A stretch of 64,000 bases of DNA from Agrobacterium rosae (GCF_002915175.1 NZ_NXEJ01000007.1:225257-289256); one strand, 5' to 3'. Counted from the first letter of the stretch, positions 7,256 to 16,452 are shown. Translations and numbers: made by a program. The notes: a model not told the origin generated them from the letters alone.

Positions 7256-9190
7256 TCAGCTAGATGGTTGAGCCGGATTTACCCAGGCAAATCCAGGAAA
7301 GAAACGGTCCTTGCCGAATTGTTTGCCAAACATCATATCGAATTGCAGCTGGCGATATTCGTTGATGGCAGAGGGTACAGCCACTGAGCCCGTTGCCCAG
7401 TCCGGCACGGCTGATCCATCCTTTTCCATCAGCATGTGCCGGTCGATGACGGAGTAGGATGCCTGCACCTTACCGAGAATACCGGTGTAGAAGGGATCAT
7501 CGAAGCCGGCTGTCTTCAGGACATGGTAAGGCAATAAAGATGGGCTGATCGTGCCGATCCTGTTGTGCAGGCCGGTCTTCGAAGACCACACGACCAGCGG
7601 CGTTTCATGCTCTTTTTTCATGGTGTCCAAAGGCGCGCGGCGTGTCGCGACCATATCGGCCATATGACCACTTTCCACATACACCTGACCAAGCGGCGGC
7701 AGATGATCGCCGAAGAGAACAATCACCGTATCGCGCTCGCGGTTCTTCGCCCATTCGATCAGGCGGGCAAAATTTTCATCCGCTTCCGATACGCCCTGGG
7801 TGTAGGTGGCGAGCGCCTCGGTTGCGCCTTCCGAGAGGGAGCCGTTGACCGAAACGGTGTTGGCTGCATAGCGGTTCGGTTCGTAAGGCCCGTGTCCCTG
7901 AAGGGTGACGCTGAACAGAAACAACGGGCTTTCCGCCGCGTCCACCGTCTGCATGATTTCCGATGTCAGAGCCTCATCCGACGCGAAGATGCCGCGCTTT
8001 TCCATGGCGGGGAGTGTTTTTTCCGATCGAAACTCTTCGAAACCAAAGGATTTGTAGACTTCGCGGCGGTTCCAGAACCATTCCTGAAACGGATGGATGG
8101 CAATGGCCGAGTAGCCTTCGTTGCGGAAGAACGTGGCAAGTGATGGCACGGGCTGGCGCACATATTGCTGATAGGGGATGCTGCCATAGGGCAGAAAGGC
8201 GTTGGAAAAACCCGTCAGCGCTTCGAATTCCACATTGGCCGTCATGCCACCGAATTCGGGAGAGAAGACGTGGCCGGATTGCCTGCTTCGAATTGTCGGC
8301 ATGGGGTCTCGGGAAAGCGAGACATTGGGCAATCTGGTCGGGTCCCACAGCGATTCGCTCATGATCATGATGACATCAGGCAGGGTGCTGTAATTGACGG
8401 CATAAGCCGAACCATCCGAGACGATGTCGGAAATAGTGTTTTCGCTGTAGCCTGCTGGGGCTGAAACTTTCGCCATGGGAATGTTGAACGCAAGCGCCAT
8501 CAGGAAACCGTTTTGGCGGTAGTTTTCCTTCTGGTCCCACATCATCGGAATGATGTTTAGTCGATCTCGGATCCAGGAATTTTGCGAATAGTCCATCAAG
8601 GAGCCGAGGCCGACGAGCGGTGGAATTGTCAGCGCCAGCCACAAGACGCGCTGCCTTGGGCCAATAACGGGTGCATGATCACGGCAAAAACGCCACAAAA
8701 GAACAGCCGCGGCAGCGGCCATGATAAGGCCGATAGCGAGCGCAACAGCCGTTAGCGGCTGGGCTTTTAGCATTGCCGGCAAAAGCTGAAAAATCTGGCG
8801 GCCGAACAGAAGGTCGGAGGGGTAAAGCGGGTCGGAAAGGTACAGTTGTTTCTGATGAGACATAAAGGCCGGCACCAGAAGGAGAGGTGCGGCAATGAGT
8901 ATCGATTGGTAATGCCTGCCGAGCACAGCATCGAGTGCCAGCAGAACCAACACAACGGCTACCAGCGTCGTGAGGCCGGGGCGGGTCGGAGAGGTCAGGA
9001 ATGTGCCGACATCATGCAGTGAGCCGCGCGCGATCCACTCGATGCAGACAATCAGCAAAAGTGCTGCGAGCGTCAGGTTGAGTAGGGGACGGACATCGCC
9101 CAGAAATCTGGTAAGGTTCCATCTGGAAGGGCGTGAAAGAACGAGTTTCGTTCTTCCGGCGGCCGTTATCTTGGGCACCGAATTCCGCAA
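7256..9190 (-). CDS. LTA synthase / phosphoglycerol transferase-like membrane sulfatase-fold protein
   Basis: About five transmembrane segments occupy residues ~25-215, then a periplasmic alkaline-phosphatase-superfamily domain. Visible family motifs are VIMIMSESLWD (metal Glu), GMTANVEFEALTG (nucleophile Thr), a VTLQGHGPY segment and VLFGDHLPPLG (metal Asp/His). Relatives include Gram-positive LtaS and the proteobacterial phosphoglycerol transferase OpgB/MdoB, which decorates periplasmic glucans; a role in periplasmic glucan or lipid head-group modification is inferred. The start is TTG at 9190 with GGAG nine bases upstream. The 644-residue length suits the family. Confidence 0.82.
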   Translation of the reverse strand: MRNSVPKITAAGRTKLVLSRPSRWNLTRFLGDVRPLLNLTLAALLLIVCIEWIARGSLHDVGTFLTSPTRPGLTTLVAVVLVLLALDAVLGRHYQSILIAAPLLLVPAFMSHQKQLYLSDPLYPSDLLFGRQIFQLLPAMLKAQPLTAVALAIGLIMAAAAAVLLWRFCRDHAPVIGPRQRVLWLALTIPPLVGLGSLMDYSQNSWIRDRLNIIPMMWDQKENYRQNGFLMALAFNIPMAKVSAPAGYSENTISDIVSDGSAYAVNYSTLPDVIMIMSESLWDPTRLPNVSLSRDPMPTIRSRQSGHVFSPEFGGMTANVEFEALTGFSNAFLPYGSIPYQQYVRQPVPSLATFFRNEGYSAIAIHPFQEWFWNRREVYKSFGFEEFRSEKTLPAMEKRGIFASDEALTSEIMQTVDAAESPLFLFSVTLQGHGPYEPNRYAANTVSVNGSLSEGATEALATYTQGVSEADENFARLIEWAKNRERDTVIVLFGDHLPPLGQVYVESGHMADMVATRRAPLDTMKKEHETPLVVWSSKTGLHNRIGTISPSLLPYHVLKTAGFDDPFYTGILGKVQASYSVIDRHMLMEKDGSAVPDWATGSVAVPSAINEYRQLQFDMMFGKQFGKDRFFPGFAWVNPAQPSS

Positions 9191-9406
9191 TATCTTAAAC
9201 TCCGGCAGTCTGTAATACGCCCCGTGAATCGGGTGTCATGAGGATGTCACGTAACTGTCACATAAGCGGAGTGAATGCGATATGAACTGTGCGGAATTCA
9301 CAAGGTAGCCGAATAACCATTGCGTGAGGCAACTGTCGCTTCAAGGCCGCCATTTTTTGAAGTGAGTTTAACGGCCTGCGTTGCGCGGCGTGCGCAGCCA
9401 CGGTAA

Positions 9407-11095
9407 ATGAGAGTCATGAGCCAAGTACACACCAATCCCAATGTTTTGCGAATTGCCGTCGGGCAGTTCAATCCCACCGTCGGCGATGTCGCGGGCAACC
9501 TTGCCAAGGCCCGCGAAGCGCGTGCCGATGCGGCGGCGCAGGGCGCTGATCTGTTGCTGTTGACGGAGCTTTTCATTTCCGGTTATCCGCCGGAAGATCT
9601 GGTCCTTAAGCCCTCCTTCCTGAAATCCTGCCTGAAAGCGGTGGAGGAACTGGCAGCCGAAACCGCTGATGGCGGTCCCGGAGTCATCATCGGTTTCCCG
9701 CGCCAGGGCGAAACGGGGCGGCACAATTCGGTTGCACTTCTGGATGGCGGCAAGATCACGGCGCTACGCGACAAGGTGGATTTGCCAAATTACGGCGAGT
9801 TCGATGAAAAGCGCGTTTTTGCCGAAGGCTCGATTTCCGGGCCCTATAATTTCAGGGGTGTTCGCATCGGCATTCCGATCTGCGAAGAAATCTGGAACGA
9901 TCTGGGTGTCTGCGAAACGTTGGCCGAAAGCGGTGCGGAAATTCTGCTGGTGCCGAATGGCTCGCCCTATTATCGCGGCAAAGTCGATGTGCGCCATCAG
10001 GTGGCGTTGCGACAGGTCATCGAAAGCGGCCTGCCGCTGGTTTTCGCCAACCAGGTCGGCGGTCAGGATGAGCTCGTCTTCGATGGCGCAAGCTTCGCCT
10101 TCAATGCAGACAAGACGCTTGCCTTCCAAATGAGCCAGTTCGAGAGCACCCTTGCGGTGATGGACTGGAAGCGCACGGAAAAAGGCTGGCATTGCAGCGA
10201 AGGACCGTTCTCGCAAATCCCCGAAGGAGAAGAGGCGGATTACCGCGCCTGCATGTTGGGCTTCCGCGACTATGTAAACAAGAATGGCTTCAAGAGCGTG
10301 GTTCTTGGCCTTTCCGGCGGTATCGACTCAGCCATTTGCGCGGCGATTGCTGTCGATGCGCTGGGCGAGGAGCGGGTACGCTGCATCATGCTGCCCTATC
10401 GCTATACGTCGGAAGACTCATTCAAAGACGCGGCAGATTGCGCAAAGGCGCTGGGTTGCCGTTACGACATCGTCCCGATTGCCGAGCCCGTGGATGGCTT
10501 TCTGTCGTCACTGGCTGAAATGTTTGAAGGAACCGAAGAGGGCATTACGGAAGAAAACCTGCAAAGCCGTGCCCGCGGCACCATCCTCATGGCCATCTCC
10601 AACAAGTTCGGCTCCATGGTGGTCACAACAGGCAACAAATCGGAAATGTCGGTGGGTTACGCCACGCTTTACGGCGACATGAATGGCGGCTTCAACCCCA
10701 TCAAAGATCTCTACAAGATGCAGGTCTATGCGATCTCCGCCTGGAGAAACAGCCACGTGCCGCCGACGGCACTTGGTCCTTCTGGTGAGGTCATTCCCGC
10801 CAACATCATTTCCAAAGCGCCATCGGCAGAACTGCGCCCCAACCAGACCGACCAGGATTCGTTGCCGCCTTATCCGGCGCTCGACGATATTCTGGAATGC
10901 CTGGTGGAGCTGGAAATGTCAGTGGAAGAGATCGTCGCACGCGGCCACGATATCGCAACCGTACATCGCATCGAGCATCTGCTCTATCTGGCCGAATACA
11001 AACGCCGCCAATCCGCGCCGGGTGTGAAAATCACCAAGAAGAACTTCGGTCGCGACCGTCGCTATCCGATCACCAACCGCTTCAGGGATCGGTAG
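9407..11095 (+). CDS. nadE: Glutamine-dependent NAD+ synthase
   Basis: Last step of NAD synthesis: amidates nicotinic acid adenine dinucleotide using glutamine and ATP. An N-terminal nitrilase-like amidase domain (residues ~10-265; TELFISGYPPEDL, DLPNYGEFDE, PICEEIW with the catalytic Cys) is followed by an ATP-pyrophosphatase domain with LGLSGGIDSA near residue 302. The C-terminal TGNKSEMSVGY segment is also typical. The start may be 9407 or ATG 9416 three codons later, which has a GAG closer to ideal spacing. Length (562) is normal for the two-domain form. Confidence 0.96.
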   Translation: MRVMSQVHTNPNVLRIAVGQFNPTVGDVAGNLAKAREARADAAAQGADLLLLTELFISGYPPEDLVLKPSFLKSCLKAVEELAAETADGGPGVIIGFPRQGETGRHNSVALLDGGKITALRDKVDLPNYGEFDEKRVFAEGSISGPYNFRGVRIGIPICEEIWNDLGVCETLAESGAEILLVPNGSPYYRGKVDVRHQVALRQVIESGLPLVFANQVGGQDELVFDGASFAFNADKTLAFQMSQFESTLAVMDWKRTEKGWHCSEGPFSQIPEGEEADYRACMLGFRDYVNKNGFKSVVLGLSGGIDSAICAAIAVDALGEERVRCIMLPYRYTSEDSFKDAADCAKALGCRYDIVPIAEPVDGFLSSLAEMFEGTEEGITEENLQSRARGTILMAISNKFGSMVVTTGNKSEMSVGYATLYGDMNGGFNPIKDLYKMQVYAISAWRNSHVPPTALGPSGEVIPANIISKAPSAELRPNQTDQDSLPPYPALDDILECLVELEMSVEEIVARGHDIATVHRIEHLLYLAEYKRRQSAPGVKITKKNFGRDRRYPITNRFRDR

Positions 11096-11100
11096 AGGAA

Positions 11101-11128
11101 AGGCGGCGCGGAACAGATCACGCCGCCT
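11101..11128. terminator. Hairpin between convergent nadE and VOC gene
   Basis: AGGCGGCG pairs with CGCCGCCT across a 12-base loop just past the nadE stop. There is no T-run on either strand, so it may be a Rho-type or mRNA-end-protecting hairpin rather than a classic terminator. Confidence 0.45.
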
Positions 11129-11134
11129 GCTTGC

Positions 11135-11512
11135 CTAGATGACCTGGCCTACATCAATCCGGTTTCCGTCCGGGTCTTCGAAAACGAATGCGCGCAGGCC
11201 GTAATCCTTGTTTTCCAGCCTTTTGATTATCCGTAATCCGTAGTCAATGCAAAGGCGGTGGAGTTCATCCACGCTGCTCACCAGCATGTGCGCGACATTG
11301 AACGGCGGAGGTTTGTAAGCCGGCTGCAATGTCAGATGCAACTCGGCCTCATCCCTCTTCAAGATCATGAAACCTACAGGATTTCCGTTCTCGAACGTCT
11401 TTTGAAAGCCGAGTATCTTGGCATAAAAATCGTGAGCTTTTTAGATGTCCTTGACGGGAAGCGTCGGCGCCACTCGGCCAAAACGAATGGCTTGATCAGC
11501 GATGATCGTCAT
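11135..11512 (-). pseudogene. VOC-fold (glyoxalase/bleomycin-resistance) gene with in-frame stop
   Basis: From ATG 11512 (good GAGG ribosome-binding site) the frame reads MTIIADQAIRFGRVAPTLPV-KDI, then meets TAA at 11441-11443 (codon 24). It continues in the same frame as KAHDFYAKILGF and on to FVFEDPDGNRIDVGQVI. The two halves together make one normal ~125-residue VOC protein, so this is a single nonsense change (a GAA or similar codon to TAA), not a frameshift. The remaining part could start at an internal ATG (11368) but would lack the first strand-helix unit. Function of the intact ancestor is unknown; glyoxalase-like or resistance protein. Confidence 0.8.
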
Positions 11513-11698
11513 CGCAAGACCTCAATCTTGGGAAAAGCCAGATCAGAGAATACGGGCGGTGCCGCAACGCTGCTGTCTTCCGTTTTTTAAATTTGCAGGA
11601 CGGTGCCTACGACAATAGGATCATAGCCACGGTCTCGGCTGATGCAAATGAAATATGGTTCTCAGCCTGTCAGGATTTGAAATGCAGTGGGAGGTACG

Positions 11699-12526
11699 AT
11701 GCGCAGTTCCGTTGAAATCTTCAACATTCGCACCCGGGAGAACCGGGTTGTCTGGCAAACGCCGGAACTGTTCGAAGCGCCCAACTGGTCGCCGGATGGG
11801 TCGTATCTTTTGCTGAACAGCGAAGGCCTGTTGTACCGCCTGTCACTTACTGGTGATGTAGCAATCGAGAAGGTCGATACCGGCTTTGCCAGCGAGTGCA
11901 ACAACGACCACGGCATCTCGCCGGATGGTTCGCTCTACGCCATTTCCGATAAGGTGGAATTTGGGAAAAGCACGATTTATCTTCTGCCATCAGAAGGTGG
12001 TGAGCCCAGGCTGATGACGCATAATCTGCCTTCTTACTGGCATGGCTGGTCTCCCGATGGCAAAAGTTTTGCCTATTGCGGCATTCGTGATCAGGTGTTC
12101 GATATCTATTCGATGGACGTCGAGACGGCGACCGAAACGCGGCTGACCCATGGTGAGGGGCGCAATGACGGGCCGGATTACTCGGCAGATGGGCAGTGGA
12201 TTTATTTCAATTCCAGCCGCACGGGCGTAATGCAGATATGGCGTGTGCGGGTGGACGGCTCGGCTGTAGAGCGCGTGACGGACAGCCCATATGGCGACTG
12301 GTTTCCGCATCCGTCACCTAGCGGTGACAAGGTGGTCTTCGTTTCCTATGACGCGGATGTCTTCGATCATCCGCGTGATCTGAATGTGCGCGTGCGCATG
12401 ATGGACACGGATGGTGGCAATGTGGAAACGTTGTTTGAATTGTTCGGCGGGCAGGGAACGATGAATTCGCCCAACTGGTCACCCGGCGGCGATGAGTTCG
12501 CCTATGTCAGATATTTCCCAGCTTGA
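11699..12526 (+). CDS. TolB-like beta-propeller protein (PD40 repeats)
   Basis: A 275-residue protein without signal peptide, made of WD40-like PD40 repeats. The recurring pattern is W/H-x-SPDG (NWSPDGSYL, GISPDGSLY, GWSPDGKSF, DYSADGQWI, HPSPSGDKV, NWSPGGDEF), about one per 40-45 residues, forming a six-bladed propeller. It resembles the C-terminal half of TolB but lacks TolB's N-terminal domain and export signal, so it is probably cytosolic. ATG 11699 with GGGAGG five bases upstream is preferred to GTG 11687. Confidence 0.85.
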   Translation: MRSSVEIFNIRTRENRVVWQTPELFEAPNWSPDGSYLLLNSEGLLYRLSLTGDVAIEKVDTGFASECNNDHGISPDGSLYAISDKVEFGKSTIYLLPSEGGEPRLMTHNLPSYWHGWSPDGKSFAYCGIRDQVFDIYSMDVETATETRLTHGEGRNDGPDYSADGQWIYFNSSRTGVMQIWRVRVDGSAVERVTDSPYGDWFPHPSPSGDKVVFVSYDADVFDHPRDLNVRVRMMDTDGGNVETLFELFGGQGTMNSPNWSPGGDEFAYVRYFPA

Positions 12527-12535
12527 TCCACATAC

Positions 12536-12574
12536 AAAAAGCCCGACCTCGATTTCAAACCGGGTCGGGCTTTT
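12536..12574 (+). terminator. Rho-independent terminator
   Basis: AAAAAGCCCGACC pairs with GGTCGGGCTTTT across a 14-base loop. The symmetric A- and T-runs let it serve the propeller gene on the plus strand and the small membrane protein gene on the minus strand. Confidence 0.9.
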
Positions 12575-12593
12575 GGATATTATGTCGGATTAA

Positions 12594-12761
12594 TTAAAAG
12601 ACTGCGAGATATTTCAGCAGCGAAATAATACCGATGATGATGACGATAACCTGAGCGATCTGCTTTGCGCTGCCAGCAACCGGCAAACGGTTGATCAGCC
12701 AAAGAATGAGTACGATGACCAGAAATGTGATCAGAATGCTAACGAGTGTACCTGTAACCAT
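12594..12761 (-). CDS. 55-residue two-helix membrane protein (Thivi_2564-like)
   Basis: The translation starts MVTGTLVSILITFLVIVLIL. Two hydrophobic helices (residues ~5-23 and ~35-54) flank a short WLINRLP...GSAKQI loop. The pattern matches the small Thivi_2564-type membrane proteins of unknown function found in many proteobacteria. AGGAG lies nine bases before the ATG. The bidirectional terminator lies just past the stop. Confidence 0.75.
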   Translation of the reverse strand: MVTGTLVSILITFLVIVLILWLINRLPVAGSAKQIAQVIVIIIGIISLLKYLAVF

Positions 12762-12887
12762 GTGTCCCAGCTCCTATTATAAATCTGTAACGGTCGATCA
12801 CCGTTCCGTGAGTAAAAGCACAAGCTCGTATTTTGGTTCCATTGTGCAAAATGTAATTTTTGAGAATTCGAAATCAGGAATATTGGT

Positions 12888-13310
12888 GTGAGCGAAATCA
12901 GGGTGAAAAAGCGCGACACGGGCGCCACCGCTACATTAGGGCGTAATGGCCATCCGCAGATCGCAACGCCGACCGGAGGTCAGCTCGCCGTCGTCACCGC
13001 TGCGTCCGAGCCCGGCTTCAACCCGCTGGACCTGCTCTATTCCTCGCTCGCTGCGTGCCTGGCGCTGAGTGCCCGCATCGCCGCCAGCCGCTTAGGCGTG
13101 CTGGACCGTTTTGAGAGCGTGGAAGCACGTGTTACCGGCGAGAAGTCCGAGGGCGAGCCAGCACGGATAACGCATTTCGATATGCGCTTGAAGATCACCG
13201 GCGATTTCGATGCGGAGACGAGAGACGCTATTGCCCATCAGGCCGAAGAGATTTGCACCGTCAGCAACACCTTACGCGGCGATGCTGCGTTCAATCTCTC
13301 GGTCGACTAA
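12888..13310 (+). CDS. OsmC family protein
   Basis: A 140-residue OsmC/Ohr-fold protein. FNPLDLLYSSLAACLALSARI carries the first conserved Cys (in the SLAACL helix), and AEEICTVSNTL carries the second. In OsmC/Ohr enzymes these two cysteines reduce organic hydroperoxides, but closely related YhfA-type members have unclear substrates. Start is GTG 12888 with AGGA upstream. It ends head-to-tail with the convergent deformylase-like gene, with no gap. Confidence 0.85.
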   Translation: MSEIRVKKRDTGATATLGRNGHPQIATPTGGQLAVVTAASEPGFNPLDLLYSSLAACLALSARIAASRLGVLDRFESVEARVTGEKSEGEPARITHFDMRLKITGDFDAETRDAIAHQAEEICTVSNTLRGDAAFNLSVD

Positions 13311-13802
13311 TCAGCGCTGCGCCTTTTCCCATTTGCGGATGAGGCGGTCGCGCTTGAGTTTCGACAGGCGTTTTAGCCAGAACATGCCGTCCAACTGATC
13401 GATCTCATGCTGGATGCAGATGGCGTGGAAGCCCTCTGCCTGCTCTTCATGCCACTGACCGGAGACATCCTGAAAGCGTAACGTCACCTTGGATGGGCGC
13501 TCTACCTCTTCGGTAAAGCCCGGCATGGAAACGCTGCCTTCCATATGCCGCATGGTCTCACTGGACGTTTCCAGAATCTCGGGATTGACATAGGTCATGA
13601 CAACACCCGGTTTCAGTTCCAGCACGAACAGACGTTGGAGAATGCCGACATGCGCAGCGGTAATCCCGACGCCGGGGGCTGCGCGCATCGTTTCCAGCAG
13701 ATCCTTTGCAAGCTGCGCCAGTTCAGGTCCAAACTCTGTGACAGGTTCGCAATGGGAGCCAAGCGCCGGATGAGGGTAGGACACGATAGAACGAGTTGCC
13801 AT
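13311..13802 (-). CDS. Peptide-deformylase-like protein lacking metal ligands
   Basis: The fold and length (163 residues) are those of peptide deformylase, but all three active-site motifs have changed. Motif 1 GxGLAAxQ is GVGITAAHVG (Gln to His). Motif 2 EGCLS is EGSVS, so the metal-binding Cys is Ser. Motif 3 HExDH is HEIDQ, so the second metal-binding His is Gln. Only the first His and the catalytic Glu remain, so ordinary Fe2+/Zn2+ deformylase activity is unlikely. A standard def gene must lie elsewhere. ATG 13802 with GGAA upstream is preferred to TTG 13814. Confidence 0.8.
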   Translation of the reverse strand: MATRSIVSYPHPALGSHCEPVTEFGPELAQLAKDLLETMRAAPGVGITAAHVGILQRLFVLELKPGVVMTYVNPEILETSSETMRHMEGSVSMPGFTEEVERPSKVTLRFQDVSGQWHEEQAEGFHAICIQHEIDQLDGMFWLKRLSKLKRDRLIRKWEKAQR

Positions 13803-13816
13803 GGGACGTTCCAATT

Positions 13817-14149
13817 CTATTCCGCTGAGAGCGAGCGTTTCAGCAGGCTTTTGGAAGCGGAGAGCGCAACAGACGATGCCTCATCCGTCAGTTCCACCCA
13901 TGTCCGCTGAGTGCGGGCATCGCGCTTGACGATGGTGAGCATACGGCCCGACAACGCGTTGATTTCCCGCAAAACGAGCGCATGGGCAATGCCCAGCTTG
14001 TTGGAAAGGCTGCGGCTATCGGTACCGATGCCCAGATGAACCGCTGCAACAAGCGCGGCCCCGGTGGCGTCGATCGCAACCGGGGCCGTTTGGCTGATCT
14101 GTTCAACCACGGCCATAAAGCGCGCGGCGGATTGATCTTCATCCGTCAA
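13817..14149 (-). CDS. MarR-like winged-helix protein coupled to the YdeP-type enzyme
   Basis: A 110-residue protein whose C-terminal two thirds read like a MarR winged helix: SRSLSNKLGIAHALVLREIN (helix-turn-helix), then VKRDARTQRTWVELTDEA (wing and following helix). Translation starts at TTG 14149, which overlaps the TGA of the upstream oxidoreductase (TTGA), with GGAGG just before it, so the two are translationally coupled. It may regulate the enzyme or act as an accessory factor; neither is shown by the sequence. Confidence 0.65.
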   Translation of the reverse strand: MTDEDQSAARFMAVVEQISQTAPVAIDATGAALVAAVHLGIGTDSRSLSNKLGIAHALVLREINALSGRMLTIVKRDARTQRTWVELTDEASSVALSASKSLLKRSLSAE

Positions 14150-16452
14150 GCGGCCTCTGCCTCTGTGCGTAGGCGAACCGAAACCAGAACCGATTTCGAC
14201 GTCGGAGTGAAGCTGCCTTCGCCATAGCTGTGCAGCGGCACCAGAACGTTCAGCTCCGGATAATAGCCGCCGACGCTGCCCTCTGGAATGTTGTAAGGCA
14301 CGAGGCGGAAGTTCTCGGCGATACGCTCGACGCCATCGCCATATTCACCGATGACGTCCACGCGCTGCTTGGCATGCGCACCCAGCGCTTCCATGTCCTT
14401 CGGGTTCATGAAAATAACCTGCCGCTCGCCGTAGACGCCGCGATAACGATCATCCATGCCGTAGATCGTGGTGTTGTATTGGTCATGGCTGCGGAAGGTC
14501 TGCAGAACGAAGATGCCATGTTTGGATAGCGCTTCCTGATGCTCCGTCTTTTCCGGCAGCGCACCGGTGAAGAAGGTGGCCTTCTTGGCAGGCGTATTCC
14601 ATTCACGTTCCGCCGCTGCGTTGCGCAGGTGGAAACCACGCGGGACGCGCACACGCTCGTTGAAATCCTGGAAGCCCGGCAGAACGCGCGAGATCATATC
14701 GCGGATGAGATCGTAATCATCAGCAAGTTCGTTCCACTGAACGCGTTCGTTGCCCAATGTTGCGTGAGCGATACCGGCGACGATGGCGATTTCCGAGCGC
14801 AGTTCCGGCGAGGCAGGCTCATTGATGCCACCCGAACCGTGCACCATGCTCATGGAATCTTCCACGGTTACGATTTGTGGCTTGCCCTGCGAGTTGCGGT
14901 CGATTTCGGTACGGCCAAGGCATGGTAGAATGAAGGATGTTTCACCCGGAACGAGATGCGAGTGGTTCAGTTTGGTGGCGATGTTGACCGTAAGCTTCTG
15001 CTTTTCGAACGCCTTGATGATGAGCGGGCTGTCCGGCGTGGCGCGCAGAAAGTTGCCGCCGAGCGCGATGAAGGCCTGCGCCTTGCCATCCAGCATGGCG
15101 CTGATGGCTTCCACCGTGTTGTGACCGCGATTGCGGGGCATCGGCACGCCGAGTTCCTTTTCCAGCGCGTCGAGCAGGGAAGGTGGTGCCTTTTCATCGA
15201 TACCAACCGTGCGGTCACCCTGCACGTTGGAGTGACCGCGTACCGGGCAGAGACCCGCGCCGGGGCGGCCGATATTGCCGCGCAGCAGCATGAAGTTTGT
15301 GATCTCGCGGATCGTAATGACCGAATGCTTGTGCTGGGTGATGCCCATTGCCCAAGTGGCGATCACCGCATTCGATGCCATGTAGATGCTGGCGGCTTCT
15401 TCGATCTGTTCGCGGCTGAGGCCCGACTGGTCGAGAATGGTTTCCCAACTGGTGGCCTCGACAGCCGCGCGATACGCGTCGAATTCCACGGCATGTTCTG
15501 CGAGGAAATCGTAGTCGATAATGGCAGGCTTGCCAGCGGCGCGGGCTGCGTCATCGGCGGCAAAAACAGCCTTGCTCATACCGCGAACCGCGGCCATGTC
15601 ACCGCCCTGGCGCGGCTGGTAGTAGTTGGTGGCAATCTTGGTGTTGCCGCCGGTGATCATTTCGATCTTGTCCTGCGGGTCGGTAAAGCGCTCCAGACCC
15701 TTTTCGCGGATAGGATTGAACACGGCAATCCGTGCGCCGCGAATGGCGGCACGGCGCAAATCACCCAGCATGCGCGGATGGTTGGTGCCCGGGTTCTGGC
15801 CGATGACGAAAATCGCATCCGCCTTTTCGAAATCCTCGAGCAGAACCGTTCCCTTGCCAACTCCGACGGAGGCTTTGAGGCCGACGCCGCTCGCCTCATG
15901 GCACATATTGGAACAGTCAGGGAAGTTGTTGGTGCCGTAAAGGCGGACCATCAATTGATAGAGGAACGCTGCTTCGTTGGATGCGCGGCCAGATGTGTAG
16001 AACTCTGCGCGGTCAGGACTATCGAGGCTTCTCAGAACCTTGCCGATTTCGGCAAAGGCATCATCCCAGCTGACGGGAAGGTACTTGTCGGTTGCACTGT
16101 CATAACGTAGCGGATCTGTCAGGCGACCCTGTTTTTCCAGATTGTAATCCGACCATGTGCGAAGCTCGGAAACCTTATGGCTGGCGAAAAAATCCGGTGG
16201 CACGCGTGCTTCGGTCGCTTCCCACGCAACGGCCTTCACGCCATTTTCGCAGAACTCGAAAGATGAACCATGCTCAGGGTCACCCCAGGCGCAACCGGGA
16301 CAATCGAAACCATCGGGCTGGTTGGCCTTCAACAGGGCTCGAGCACCGGAAATGGGCGCGCCCGATTCTAGAAGGCGCTTGCCCACGCTCTTGAGTGCGC
16401 CCCAGCCACCAGCCGCGCTGGAAGCCTTACCGATGAAATCCATCTTGCCCAT
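14146..16452 (-). CDS. YdeP/FdhF-family molybdopterin oxidoreductase
   Basis: A 768-residue protein of the molybdopterin-dependent formate-dehydrogenase-like group typified by E. coli YdeP. The N-terminus has FDCPGCAWGDP in place of a full [4Fe-4S] Cys motif, as in YdeP. The catalytic domain includes NFPDCSNMCHEASGVGLK, NPGTNHPRM and RGHSNVQGD. A C-terminal molybdopterin-dinucleotide-binding domain contains TFRSHDQYNTTIYGMDDRYRG. ATG 16452, where YdeP similarity begins, is preferred to the upstream 16506. The substrate is unknown; E. coli YdeP has been linked to acid resistance. Confidence 0.88.
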   Translation of the reverse strand: MGKMDFIGKASSAAGGWGALKSVGKRLLESGAPISGARALLKANQPDGFDCPGCAWGDPEHGSSFEFCENGVKAVAWEATEARVPPDFFASHKVSELRTWSDYNLEKQGRLTDPLRYDSATDKYLPVSWDDAFAEIGKVLRSLDSPDRAEFYTSGRASNEAAFLYQLMVRLYGTNNFPDCSNMCHEASGVGLKASVGVGKGTVLLEDFEKADAIFVIGQNPGTNHPRMLGDLRRAAIRGARIAVFNPIREKGLERFTDPQDKIEMITGGNTKIATNYYQPRQGGDMAAVRGMSKAVFAADDAARAAGKPAIIDYDFLAEHAVEFDAYRAAVEATSWETILDQSGLSREQIEEAASIYMASNAVIATWAMGITQHKHSVITIREITNFMLLRGNIGRPGAGLCPVRGHSNVQGDRTVGIDEKAPPSLLDALEKELGVPMPRNRGHNTVEAISAMLDGKAQAFIALGGNFLRATPDSPLIIKAFEKQKLTVNIATKLNHSHLVPGETSFILPCLGRTEIDRNSQGKPQIVTVEDSMSMVHGSGGINEPASPELRSEIAIVAGIAHATLGNERVQWNELADDYDLIRDMISRVLPGFQDFNERVRVPRGFHLRNAAAEREWNTPAKKATFFTGALPEKTEHQEALSKHGIFVLQTFRSHDQYNTTIYGMDDRYRGVYGERQVIFMNPKDMEALGAHAKQRVDVIGEYGDGVERIAENFRLVPYNIPEGSVGGYYPELNVLVPLHSYGEGSFTPTSKSVLVSVRLRTEAEAA

